From contig JAZROD010000032.1 in NCBI GenBank assembly GCA_045648505.1, positions 3,014-67,013 of the forward strand: a stretch of 64,000 nt of DNA, read 5' to 3'. Below, in pieces: positions 1 to 8,900 of the stretch. The translations under genes and the position numbers were made by a program. A model generated the notes under the pieces. The model was not told the DNA's origin. It made no database searches and saw only the letters and a program-made list of their open reading frames with translations. The stretch is from RGIG8700 sp045648505. Its GTDB lineage: Bacteria > Bacillota > Clostridia > RGIG6154. The first letter of the stretch is position 1. Each line of letters opens with the position of its first letter.

Positions 1-1
1 T

Positions 2-553
2 GATTTCCACATTGGATCTGTTCATATCAGCTTCTCATCACTTCTTGTTTGTATGATGCTTGGTACAGTGTTCTGCAACATTTGTCCTTTATCACACGAC
101 CTTATGGAAAAAGCAGATAAATGGACATCACCACTTTTTGCACTTTTCTTTGTTATCAGCGGTGCAGAGCTTGAGCTTGGTGTGTTCGTTGATGTTGCTA
201 TTGTGGTTATCGGCGTTGTATATATCATTTTCCGTTCACTTGGAAAATATTTTGGTTCACTTGTCAGTGCGAAAGCTGTTAAGTGTGAACCGGCTATTTG
301 TAAATATCTTGGTATAACCCTTCTTCCACAGGCAGGTGTTGCACTTGGTATGTGTGCAACTGCAATGCAGCTTGGAGAACAGGGAAATCTCATTAGAAAT
401 ATTACTCTTTTTGCAGTTCTTATCTATGAATTGTTTGGTCCTTTAATGACAAGAGAAGCTTTGAAAGCGGCAGGCGATATTAAACCTATGTCTGATGAAG
501 TTAAGATGCGCAGACATAATAAGCTTGCAGATGCCCAGAACAAAAATAAATGA
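2..553 (+). CDS. Cation/proton antiporter, CPA2 type (C-terminal part)
   Basis: This is the last 183 residues of a membrane antiporter whose start lies before the window; the frame is open from base 2. It has several hydrophobic helices, including the segments around TSPLFALFFVISGAELEL and ITLLPQAGVALGMCATAMQ, which are typical of the Na+/H+ exchanger domain of Kef/CPA2 proteins. Such proteins exchange Na+ or K+ for protons across the inner membrane. The tail after the last helix is short and charged, and no TrkA-N nucleotide-binding domain follows. The CLC gene starts 14 bases downstream, so the two are probably cotranscribed. Family is fairly sure; the ion is not known. Confidence 0.8.
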   Translation, partial: DFHIGSVHISFSSLLVCMMLGTVFCNICPLSHDLMEKADKWTSPLFALFFVISGAELELGVFVDVAIVVIGVVYIIFRSLGKYFGSLVSAKAVKCEPAICKYLGITLLPQAGVALGMCATAMQLGEQGNLIRNITLFAVLIYELFGPLMTREALKAAGDIKPMSDEVKMRRHNKLADAQNKNK

Positions 554-567
554 TTTGAGGGAATAAA

Positions 568-1803
568 ATGTATTTTAGTAAAAGATTTAATGCAACTAAA
601 GAATATTTGTTCTCATTTCTGAAATGGTCTCTTCTTGGTATAATTATAGGTATAGTGGGAGGAGTGGTTGGCTCTGTTTTTCACAAATGCATAGATTTTG
701 CTACCGAATTCAGAGCAGAGCATAACTTTGTTATGTGGTTTTTACCACTTGCAGTACTGCTTATTGTGTGTCTTTACAGACTTTTCAATAAGTGCGGAAA
801 TATAGACACAAACCGAGTGCTTGAGTCTATAAGAAACAATAAAGATGTTCCTCTTATAATGGTGCCGTTAATATTTGTTGGTACAGTTTTAACTCATCTT
901 GTAGGTGCATCTGCAGGCAGAGAAGGTGCCGCGCTTCAGATTGGCGGAGGTATCGGCTACAATATAGGAAAAGTTTTCAGATTGAACGAAAATAATATGC
1001 ATACTGTTGTGATGACAGGTATGAGTGCAGTTTTTTCTGCACTGTTCGGAACTCCCGTAACAGCTGCATTTTTCTCTATTGAAGTTATAAATGTTGGTAA
1101 AATCAGTTATGCAGGCATTGTTCCGTGCATTATTTCTGCTGTTACTGCATTTTCTGTATCAAATATGTTTGGTATTGAACCTGTATCATTTATGATACCT
1201 GAATATGATTTAAATGCACCATTGGTGCTTAAAACTGTTTTAATTGCAATAATACTTGCAGTTATGGCAATAGCATTTTGTTCAGCCATAAAACATACAG
1301 AAGAATTGTTTAAATTTTTATTTAAAAACAGATATATAAGAGCAATCTCAGGCGGTTTACTTGTTTTAGCATTAAGTTTTATATTCTCATCAGGCGACTA
1401 TAACGGTGCAGGAATGAATGTTATAGAAAATGCTATGAAGGGAATAGCCAGACCTGAAGCTTTTATTGTTAAGCTTCTGTTTACTGCAATTTCAATTGCG
1501 GCAGGCTTTAAAGGCGGAGAAATCGTACCTGCATTTTTTGTGGGTTCAACTCTTGGTTGTGTTTTAGGAAGCTTGCTTGGAGTTGACGGATGTTTAGGCG
1601 CGGCAATCGGTTTTGTGGCATTGTTCTGCGGGGTAGTTAATTGCCCTGTTGCATCAACAATTCTTGCAGTTGAAGTTTTTGGGTCACATTATATAATTCT
1701 TTTTGCAATAGTATGTGCAGTAAGCTATATGATGTCAGGAAGATACAGTTTATACAAAAGTCAGAATATCTATTTTTCAAAAACTGAAGATAAAAAAATA
1801 TAA
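568..1803 (+). CDS. CLC-family anion transporter, probably fluoride/H+ antiporter type
   Basis: A 411-residue integral membrane protein with the CLC fold signatures. GREGAALQIGG carries the gating glutamate, FGTPVTAAFF matches the mid-protein motif, and GFKGGEIVPAFF sits at the usual GGxFxP position. In chloride-type CLCs these read GREGP and GGxFxP. The forms seen here, preceded by THLVGASAG, resemble from memory the CLC-F branch that expels fluoride. The N-terminal GSGIP motif of chloride CLCs is absent. A GAGG ribosome site precedes the ATG. A strong terminator follows, so this gene ends the antiporter operon. I saw no fluoride riboswitch upstream, but that operon's start is outside the window. 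CLC family is sure; fluoride specificity is inference. Confidence 0.88.
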   Translation: MYFSKRFNATKEYLFSFLKWSLLGIIIGIVGGVVGSVFHKCIDFATEFRAEHNFVMWFLPLAVLLIVCLYRLFNKCGNIDTNRVLESIRNNKDVPLIMVPLIFVGTVLTHLVGASAGREGAALQIGGGIGYNIGKVFRLNENNMHTVVMTGMSAVFSALFGTPVTAAFFSIEVINVGKISYAGIVPCIISAVTAFSVSNMFGIEPVSFMIPEYDLNAPLVLKTVLIAIILAVMAIAFCSAIKHTEELFKFLFKNRYIRAISGGLLVLALSFIFSSGDYNGAGMNVIENAMKGIARPEAFIVKLLFTAISIAAGFKGGEIVPAFFVGSTLGCVLGSLLGVDGCLGAAIGFVALFCGVVNCPVASTILAVEVFGSHYIILFAIVCAVSYMMSGRYSLYKSQNIYFSKTEDKKI

Positions 1804-1804
1804 T

Positions 1805-1848
1805 AAAAAAATCCCCCATATTCAATTATTGAATATGGGGGATTTTTT
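1805..1848 (+). terminator. Rho-independent terminator of the antiporter/CLC operon
   Basis: A perfect 13-bp stem (cccccatattcaa at 1813-1825 with its complement at 1829-1841) is followed by a run of six T (1843-1848) and preceded by an A run. The A run makes it usable on both strands. Confidence 0.9.
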
Positions 1849-1956
1849 ATGTTAATATTGAAATAATTATAAAAGAGTATACAATAAATACCAACAAGTT
1901 ATTTTGCAAAAAGCGATTTTTGGAAAGGTTTTTGCAAATAATAGCACATATTGGTA

Positions 1957-1986
1957 TTGAAAGGATATACCTCAAAATGCTATAAT
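1957..1986 (+). promoter_or_regulatory. Promoter of the AraC regulator gene
   Basis: TTGAAA (1957-1962) and TATAAT (1981-1986) are separated by 18 bases, a sigma-A-type promoter about 70 bases before the regulator gene. The 200-base gap upstream also holds long inverted arms: AATACCAA near 1887 with TTGGTATT at 1951-1958, and TTTTGCAAAAA near 1902 with TTTTTGCAAA near 1930. These may form an autoregulatory site. Confidence 0.6.
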
Positions 1987-2054
1987 TATTTTGTAATAGT
2001 TAGCATTTGAAAAACTACTTTAAGAGATAAAATACAAAACAGGGAGTGAGATGC

Positions 2055-2822
2055 TTGGCTGATTACCATCTTACCAATTACGGGTGCAGAGCTTTTAAGA
2101 AAAATGAAGTCTGGCAGTTTAACAACGATAATGTAAACAGACTTCATTATGTTGTCAGCGGAAAAGGCTATTATATTTTAAACGGCGAAAAAATTTATTT
2201 CAAACCTGGGTGCATTTATATTATTCCACCGTTCTTTGATTACAACACAGGCTATGATAAAGATATCGGCTTTAAACATATGTATTTCGATTTCTTTTCT
2301 GCAAGGCTTTTTGGGTTTGAAGAACCGCTCTGCCTTGAAGCAAGTGAACATGAAAGCATTCAGGGTGTTCTGAATATGCTCACAAGCTTTTTTGCGGATT
2401 GTGACAGAGGTCTGTATGATAAAGAAAAGAAAAAGATACATATAACGAGAGCGTTCACTTTTTTAATGGAGCTTATTGATGATTGCTACAATATCCGCTA
2501 TGTCGCAGATGAAAGAATTGAAAAGATTTTAAGATATATCCACGAAAATTATGCAAATGATATTACGGTAGATGATATGGCAAATCATTTGTATTTAAAC
2601 AAAAGCTATTTTTCAAAAATGTTTATGGAAAAAGTAAAAATGTCCCCACACGAATATCTTATATACTATCGTGTTATAAGAGGAATTGAAATGATAAAAA
2701 AAGGGCAAAAGATTAGCGATGTGGCAGAAAAAGTAGGATATAAAAACGCAAATTCATTTTCAACTGCTGTGAGAAAATACACCGGAAGTTCTCCAAAAGC
2801 TAACAAATTAAGCTTGTTTTAA
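2055..2822 (+). CDS. AraC-family transcriptional regulator
   Basis: A 255-residue regulator. The N-terminal part (about 1-130) is a cupin-like effector domain with LHYVVSGKGYYILNGEKIYF. The C-terminal part (about 160-255) has two helix-turn-helix units, VDDMANHLYLNKSYFSKMF and ISDVAEKVGYKNANSFSTAVRKYTG, the standard AraC pattern. A TTG start at 2055 is preferred because AGGGAG lies 8 bases before it; an in-frame GTG at 2046 overlaps that site. It stands directly upstream of the large surface-protein operon in the same direction and is the obvious candidate to control it in response to a sugar. The effector is unknown. Confidence 0.9.
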   Translation: MADYHLTNYGCRAFKKNEVWQFNNDNVNRLHYVVSGKGYYILNGEKIYFKPGCIYIIPPFFDYNTGYDKDIGFKHMYFDFFSARLFGFEEPLCLEASEHESIQGVLNMLTSFFADCDRGLYDKEKKKIHITRAFTFLMELIDDCYNIRYVADERIEKILRYIHENYANDITVDDMANHLYLNKSYFSKMFMEKVKMSPHEYLIYYRVIRGIEMIKKGQKISDVAEKVGYKNANSFSTAVRKYTGSSPKANKLSLF

Positions 2823-2830
2823 TAACTTTT

Positions 2831-2859
2831 TTGGATAAAAAGCGATAAATACCTATAGA
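2831..2859 (+). promoter_or_regulatory. Likely promoter of the surface-protein operon
   Basis: TTGGAT (2831-2836) and TATAGA (2854-2859) have a 17-base spacer. The spacer begins with AAAAAGCGAT (2837-2846), which also occurs upstream of the AraC gene at 1908-1917 and may be a regulator contact. Promoter assignment is by eye. Confidence 0.5.
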
Positions 2860-2920
2860 AAATAATAAAGTAAAGTAATAAAATTTAAATATAAAATAAA
2901 ATTCAGAAAGGATTTTTATT

Positions 2921-5920
2921 ATGATGAAAAAATTTATAGCAATTGTAATGTGTATTATGCTTGTTTGCAGTGTTATTACAACAGTATCTGCAGATGAAAC
3001 AACAGAGTACATAACTTTCGATTTAAGAGAGGCAGGTGCAAATGCACAGATATTCGGTACTCAGGCAACTGCTGAGGCAATAGCGCAGATTCAGTCGGCT
3101 ATTCCAACAGTGAGCGATACACCTGTAGAATATTATTCTGCATATCCAACAAAAAAGGTAGACTCTACTAATATACCTGGCATAAGAGTAGTTCAAGTTC
3201 TTAATAAAGATGCTTTTGACGCTCAAAAAACAGCAGATGGTCTTATTTATGATATGAATAATGAAATACCTTTTAAAATCTTAACTGACGAAAATGCATC
3301 AAACGGTATTTTAATAGGTACATCTAATGGCAATGAGCAGGTTCTTACACTCAATGCTGAAAAAGAAATGAATATGTTATACATATATTATACAACAACA
3401 CCATCAAGCAAAATAGCTAACATTACTATAACATACACAGATAACTCAACAGATAATAAGTCTTTTGAAATCAAAGGTGCTGAATGGAACGAAGCTAACA
3501 TAACAACAGGCTACTGGGGTAAAAAGTTTAAGCTTTTCTACAATATAAACCATTCATTAGCTACAAATGACGACTCTGTAGCAGTATCTGCAGCTACAGC
3601 TGCAGCCGATGCAGAGAGACATCCAAATATCGCTGCGATAGAGTTAAACAGCACAAAAAAAGTGAAAAGCATTGCATTTAAGCTTTCAGATGGTTGGATA
3701 ACAGCAGCAATTATCGGTATAACAGGTAGAGCTGCAACAGCGGAAGAAATTGCATCAGGAGCAACAACAATGAATTTAGCAGCACTTAAAGCTAAATACG
3801 CAGATGCATCAGCAGTTACAATGGCTAATTGCAATGATGTAAGTACTTTACTTGCTGAAATCAATGATGAATTTGTACCTGTTGAAGATGCAGAGTATGT
3901 AGCATCAATCAGAGCAGCAGTTGAAGCCATTTTTGCACAGGTAGATGAAACTGTTGCAAAATATGATATATTAGAAATTTCTAAGAATGTTCCTTTAGCT
4001 GCAAATGTAGGGGATACAACCAAAGTTATAGGTATTCAGCATGAGTTTGATGATCCGGCATTAGATACCGACAATGGCAATGATCAGTATGCCTTCAATA
4101 TAGCTGCACTTAATTATAAGGCAGTTAAGGGTTATACATTCTCAAACGATAACATACCTTTCAAAATTGAAGCTGACAGTAACGGATACTACGGAAGAAA
4201 AATCACTGGTAAGGCTAATCCTGCAGCAGAACTTACAGGAACTTATGAATTAACTATTCCTGAAGGTAAGAAATATACTAAAATAAGCTTTGTTGCACCT
4301 GCTTCGGGTACAGAAACTCAGAACAGAGATGATGTTTCATATAAACTTGTTTATGACGATGGAACAGCAAATGGTAAAACGGTAATATATAATACTAGCC
4401 AAATTCAGTGGAATACAGTAGCAAGAGAAGAGAATAAGACTTCACTTGTAAATGATCCAAATGCTTCATATATCCTTTATGAAACAGATACTAATAACAG
4501 AAACAATACATATAACTGGTTAACATACGATTATTCAGCAGGAAAATACCTTTCAGTTAATGATGCTTTCTTAAATACTTATGTACCTGTGTATAACTTA
4601 CCTGTTGACCCTACAAAAACTCTTAAAAAGGTTGTAATAACCTGTACACCAGTATGGCGTGCAAACACAATCCTTGCAGCAACAGCACATAAAGCTGTTC
4701 TTTCAGATGTTATTGACACATTGGAAGTAACAGCTGAAACCTACAAAGATGTAAGTGTAATGATTGAAGAATTACCTGAAGGAGATTTAACACCTGCACA
4801 GGAAGAAAAATTAGAAGTCATCAAAAAGCAGATTAAATTCTATGTTCAGGATTATGTACCTTTCGAAATTCCTGAAAACGTATTTAATGGTAAAGTGTTT
4901 GGTACCGATGTTGCCAAAGCAGATGTAAAACTTGAGGATTATATTTCTGTAAACGATACAGTAGGTGATAGTTGTATTCTCGACAAAGTTAAATGGGATG
5001 CTGACAAGAAAGAAGGCTTGATTTATTCAGCAAATGATATTCCATTTAATGTAAACACAGATAAAGGTTTGCTTTTCGGTAATCATTCACAAGAGATAGT
5101 TAGAATTGACATCCCTGAAGGAAATTACGATTCTATAAGTGCATTGTTTGCATTTTCAAATGTAGATAGTGGTGCATTTAAAATGAGAGCAATATATGAT
5201 GATGGAAATGAAACAGTTGATTCAAACTGGGATCCTGCAAACTACGGGCATTGCAACGGAAACTTTGAAACACAGACTAAGACAGACAAGAAAGAAGCAG
5301 ATTCATATGTTGTAATTTCAGGTGGCGGTACATTGAGAGACGATAATGATCCTGACAGATTCACTACTTTTGGTGCAAGGTATTATTTCCCTGTTATGAC
5401 TCTTGATACAGATATAGAAAAAACACTTGTAGCAGTTGAATTCACAAATACAAGAAATAATGTAAACGGAGCAATTCTCGGTGTAACAGGTTCAAGAAAT
5501 GATTCAACTCATAAGACACTTACAAGAGTATTTAACTCACTTATGAATAGCTTTACAGATGCCGAACTTGAAGCTGCTCACAGCGCATATGTAAACTCAT
5601 ATGATACAGGTCTTTACACAAACAAAACTTACGGTTTAGAACCTATGGATGTAATTTATCTTAAACATAGTAACAACACTTTAAGCGGTAAGGTTATGTC
5701 TTATGTAAATACAGATAATGAGTATACAGTTGTTGCATTGGTTTTAAATGCAGACGGTTCATTTGACAGAGTTGAAATAATGGGCAACGGCACAGCTAAT
5801 TTAAGTGCTCACGATTTCAGTGAAACAATAGTACTTGAAGAGGGACAGAAAATCAATGTTCTTCTCTGGGAAAACTTTGCAACACTTAAACCTTATATGA
5901 CAGCGAAAGTCGTAAAATAG
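2921..5920 (+). CDS. Secreted three-module surface protein
   Basis: A 999-residue exported protein of unknown function. Residues 1-24 form a signal peptide ending VSA. Three copies of one module follow, at about 29-270, 347-590 and 645-858. Each has a motif like IYS-x-x-x-IPF-x-V near its middle, then G-L-x-F-G, and ends with K-x-V-x-S-I-x-F followed by A-V-I-G-I-T. A C-terminal domain (about 904-999) ends with VLLWENFATLKP, a motif shared with two later proteins of the operon. There is no SLH, LPXTG or dockerin signal. The module looks like a beta-sandwich and may bind carbohydrate, but no family was recognised. Copy 1 is very close to copy 1 of the next gene, which indicates duplication. 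An AAAGGA site lies 8 bases before the ATG. Confidence 0.85.
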   Translation: MMKKFIAIVMCIMLVCSVITTVSADETTEYITFDLREAGANAQIFGTQATAEAIAQIQSAIPTVSDTPVEYYSAYPTKKVDSTNIPGIRVVQVLNKDAFDAQKTADGLIYDMNNEIPFKILTDENASNGILIGTSNGNEQVLTLNAEKEMNMLYIYYTTTPSSKIANITITYTDNSTDNKSFEIKGAEWNEANITTGYWGKKFKLFYNINHSLATNDDSVAVSAATAAADAERHPNIAAIELNSTKKVKSIAFKLSDGWITAAIIGITGRAATAEEIASGATTMNLAALKAKYADASAVTMANCNDVSTLLAEINDEFVPVEDAEYVASIRAAVEAIFAQVDETVAKYDILEISKNVPLAANVGDTTKVIGIQHEFDDPALDTDNGNDQYAFNIAALNYKAVKGYTFSNDNIPFKIEADSNGYYGRKITGKANPAAELTGTYELTIPEGKKYTKISFVAPASGTETQNRDDVSYKLVYDDGTANGKTVIYNTSQIQWNTVAREENKTSLVNDPNASYILYETDTNNRNNTYNWLTYDYSAGKYLSVNDAFLNTYVPVYNLPVDPTKTLKKVVITCTPVWRANTILAATAHKAVLSDVIDTLEVTAETYKDVSVMIEELPEGDLTPAQEEKLEVIKKQIKFYVQDYVPFEIPENVFNGKVFGTDVAKADVKLEDYISVNDTVGDSCILDKVKWDADKKEGLIYSANDIPFNVNTDKGLLFGNHSQEIVRIDIPEGNYDSISALFAFSNVDSGAFKMRAIYDDGNETVDSNWDPANYGHCNGNFETQTKTDKKEADSYVVISGGGTLRDDNDPDRFTTFGARYYFPVMTLDTDIEKTLVAVEFTNTRNNVNGAILGVTGSRNDSTHKTLTRVFNSLMNSFTDAELEAAHSAYVNSYDTGLYTNKTYGLEPMDVIYLKHSNNTLSGKVMSYVNTDNEYTVVALVLNADGSFDRVEIMGNGTANLSAHDFSETIVLEEGQKINVLLWENFATLKPYMTAKVVK

Positions 5921-5929
5921 TTTTTTAAT

Positions 5930-5964
5930 AAAGCACGATTTTTGTTATAAAAAATCGTGCTTTT
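5930..5964 (+). terminator. Intra-operon terminator-like hairpin
   Basis: The arms AAAGCACGATTTTT and AAAAATCGTGCTTT pair fully around a short loop and end in TTTT. Because the next gene is in the same direction and similar in N-terminal sequence, this probably attenuates rather than ends transcription, giving more of the first protein. Confidence 0.75.
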
Positions 5965-5985
5965 CATTTAGGAAAGGAAAATGTT

Positions 5986-8900
5986 ATGAAAAAGATGCCA
6001 TTGAGAATTACAGCACTTTTGTTATGTGCATCTCTTATCTTTGCATTGTTTACTTGCGCAAGTGCTCAAGGTGCAACAGAGTATATTACTTTTGATTTAA
6101 GAGAAGCAGGGGCAAATGCGCAGATTTTCGGAACTCAGGCAACAGCCGAGGCGATAGCAACTGCACAGACAGGTGTTTTAACAACAGATAATACAACTGC
6201 GGGCTATTCTTCATATCCATCTAAACAGTTGGATATTGACAGTGGAAGAGGTATAAGAATAGTTCAGGTACTTAATAAAGAAGCTTTTGATGCAAAAAAA
6301 GATGTTAATGGTCTTATCTATGATAAAACAGGAACAATACCTTTTAAAATCTTAACAGATGAAAATGCATCAAACGGTATTTTAATAGGTACATCTAACG
6401 GTAATGAGCAGGTACTTACACTTAATGCAGAAAAAGAAATGAGTAAGTTGTATATCTATTATACAACCACATCAAATACTACACCTAATATTACCGTAAC
6501 ATATGCAGATAACTCAACAGATATTAAGCCTTTTGGGATAAAAGGTGCTGAATGGAACGAAGCTAATATAACAACAGGTTACTGGGGACAAAAGTTTAAA
6601 CTTTTCTACAATATAAACCATTCGTTATCAGATTCAATGTCAATTGCTACAGCTGCTGCTGATGCAGACAGACATCCAAATATTGCGGTTATAGATTTAA
6701 ACAGTACAAAGAAAGTGAAAAGTCTTTCATTTAAGCTTTCTGATGGTTGGAGAACTACTGCGGTTATCGGTATAACAGGTCAGGTTGCAACATCAGAAGA
6801 AATTAATGCTTATTACAGAGTACAGATTGATGAATTATTAGCTCAGCTTCCTGCAGATGCAGAAAATATTGATGATACAAATTATATAGCATACGGCAGT
6901 ATTGTTGAACAAATTGAAGCTATAAATGAAGGCAAAAATATACTTTCTGAACAGGAAATGGAGTTTATTGCGTCTATCAAAGAAGCAATCAATGATGTTT
7001 TAAATTCTTATTCACCATATATCACAGTTGATTTTTCACAAAGCTTTAATGCAAAGATATTTGCAGATGGTGGCAGTGCTATAGCAGATTATGACAATCC
7101 TTTGATGTATATCCCTGCTTATGCAAATGTTTCAGGCACATGGGTTCCTGCAACAAACAGAGCTCTTAACAGACCTGCTTTCAATGCTTTAAAATCAGGT
7201 GACGGTAACATTTATTCAAACAAAGGAATTCCTTTTGCTGTTAATGTTACAGGCGGTCTTGCGTTTGGCGGAAGATCAAATCCTATGAATGATGAAATAA
7301 TCAATTTAAACGGTGTATATGCAGATTCGCTTCACATTATGCTTCCTGCAACTAAAGGCTCAGACGAAAACAGAACATACAAGGCAAAAGTTACTTATGC
7401 AGACAATACAGAAGAAGAGTTTGCATTAAAATTCAAAGGAATTAATGTTTCTGCGCCAACAGATTGCGACTATCTCGCCGTGCAGAATATGTATATTTAT
7501 AATGCAAATGGTGATGTTGATGGAAATTTAAGATATCTTGAAGTTCTTGAACTTGATACAGACTTTTCAAAGCCTGTAAAGAGCATCACATTTTCAAACA
7601 CAGACCAATACGGCGGTTATGCAGTAATTGGTTTAACAGCAGAAATTGCAGATGAAAACAGTATCAAAGCTGACATCGAAGCAAAAATTGCAAGTGTTAT
7701 TCAAAAAGAAATGGCTAAGGCTGAATATGAAATAAATGGTATATACGACCTTGTAAATCATTATGAAGCTAATTTTGAAAATGAAACATTAACAGGCAAA
7801 GCAGAATTTGACGCATATTATATGCAATATGTAAATTCGGTAGCAAGAGTAAACAGTGCAACAAGCTCAACTGACCTTTCAGAAACAAAGGCAGAAATTA
7901 CTTTTGAAAACGAAATGAATTCAGCTGACCTTTTAGAAAAAGTAACTGTTACTTTGAATGGTGCCGAAACTAAAGATTACACAGCAACATATGCAAACAA
8001 GGTGTTAAAGATAAGCTTTAAAAACAATCTTGAATATGACAAAAGATATGTTATAACAATTCCAAGCGGAGTTGTAAGCAATGGCGGTATGCAGATGACA
8101 AACGCATACACATACGCTTTTGATGCAGTTGAACCAATTGGATTTGAAACATATTCAGTTTCTTCAAACAATGTAGCAGTTAAACTTAAAAACTTTACAT
8201 TGGGTGCAGGGCAGTCATATTTTATGACTGTTGCTCATATAGCATCAGATGGTTCAGTTAAAAAGAGTTATTTAGTAAAAGGAACTCTTGCGAAAGATGC
8301 ATTCAAAGAAAAAACATTTAATTTTGAACCTCTTGCAACAGGGGAAAAATATGTAACATACACTCTTGATTCTGTTTCTGCTTTAAATTCAATTGTTAAA
8401 GAAAAGGGAACAGAACCTGCAGTAACAACAGATGGAACAATTAATGAAAAACTTCTGGTACATCCGGTAGACCTTGCGACTAACTCTGTTAAAATCGAAG
8501 GTGTAATGCCTGGTAAAGATGTTGTAAACATTGTTATTATAAATCCGGGAATGAATATTTCTGCAAACGGAGAATATACAGATGCAGTGCAGAATCAGAT
8601 ATCTGTAAAAACAGCGGAAAACGGATACTACTGTGCATCATTAAAGCTTAATAACCAGACATCAGGTGTGTTTAATGTTTATGCAGGAGATGAAAATGGT
8701 ACATTCTTCTTTGCTTCAGATACAAATAAGAATGATATCATAAGAAATGTATTAAACAGCGGTAATGAAACATTGATAAAAGAGAATCTTGATGATATTT
8801 ACCAGAATTTTGGTCTTGACACATTTGTTCCTGTTACAGTTTCAGATGACGATGTTATGACATCAAAAATTATTGCAGGTGCACCATATAGCGAAAACGA

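Noticed and set aside
22..393. Open frame of 123 codons on the minus strand
   Set aside because: It lies opposite the antiporter coding region, has no ribosome site and no family-like sequence.
3538..4023. 161-codon minus-strand frame rich in Ala and Ser
   Set aside because: A shadow of the module protein's Ala/Thr-rich codons; no start signal.
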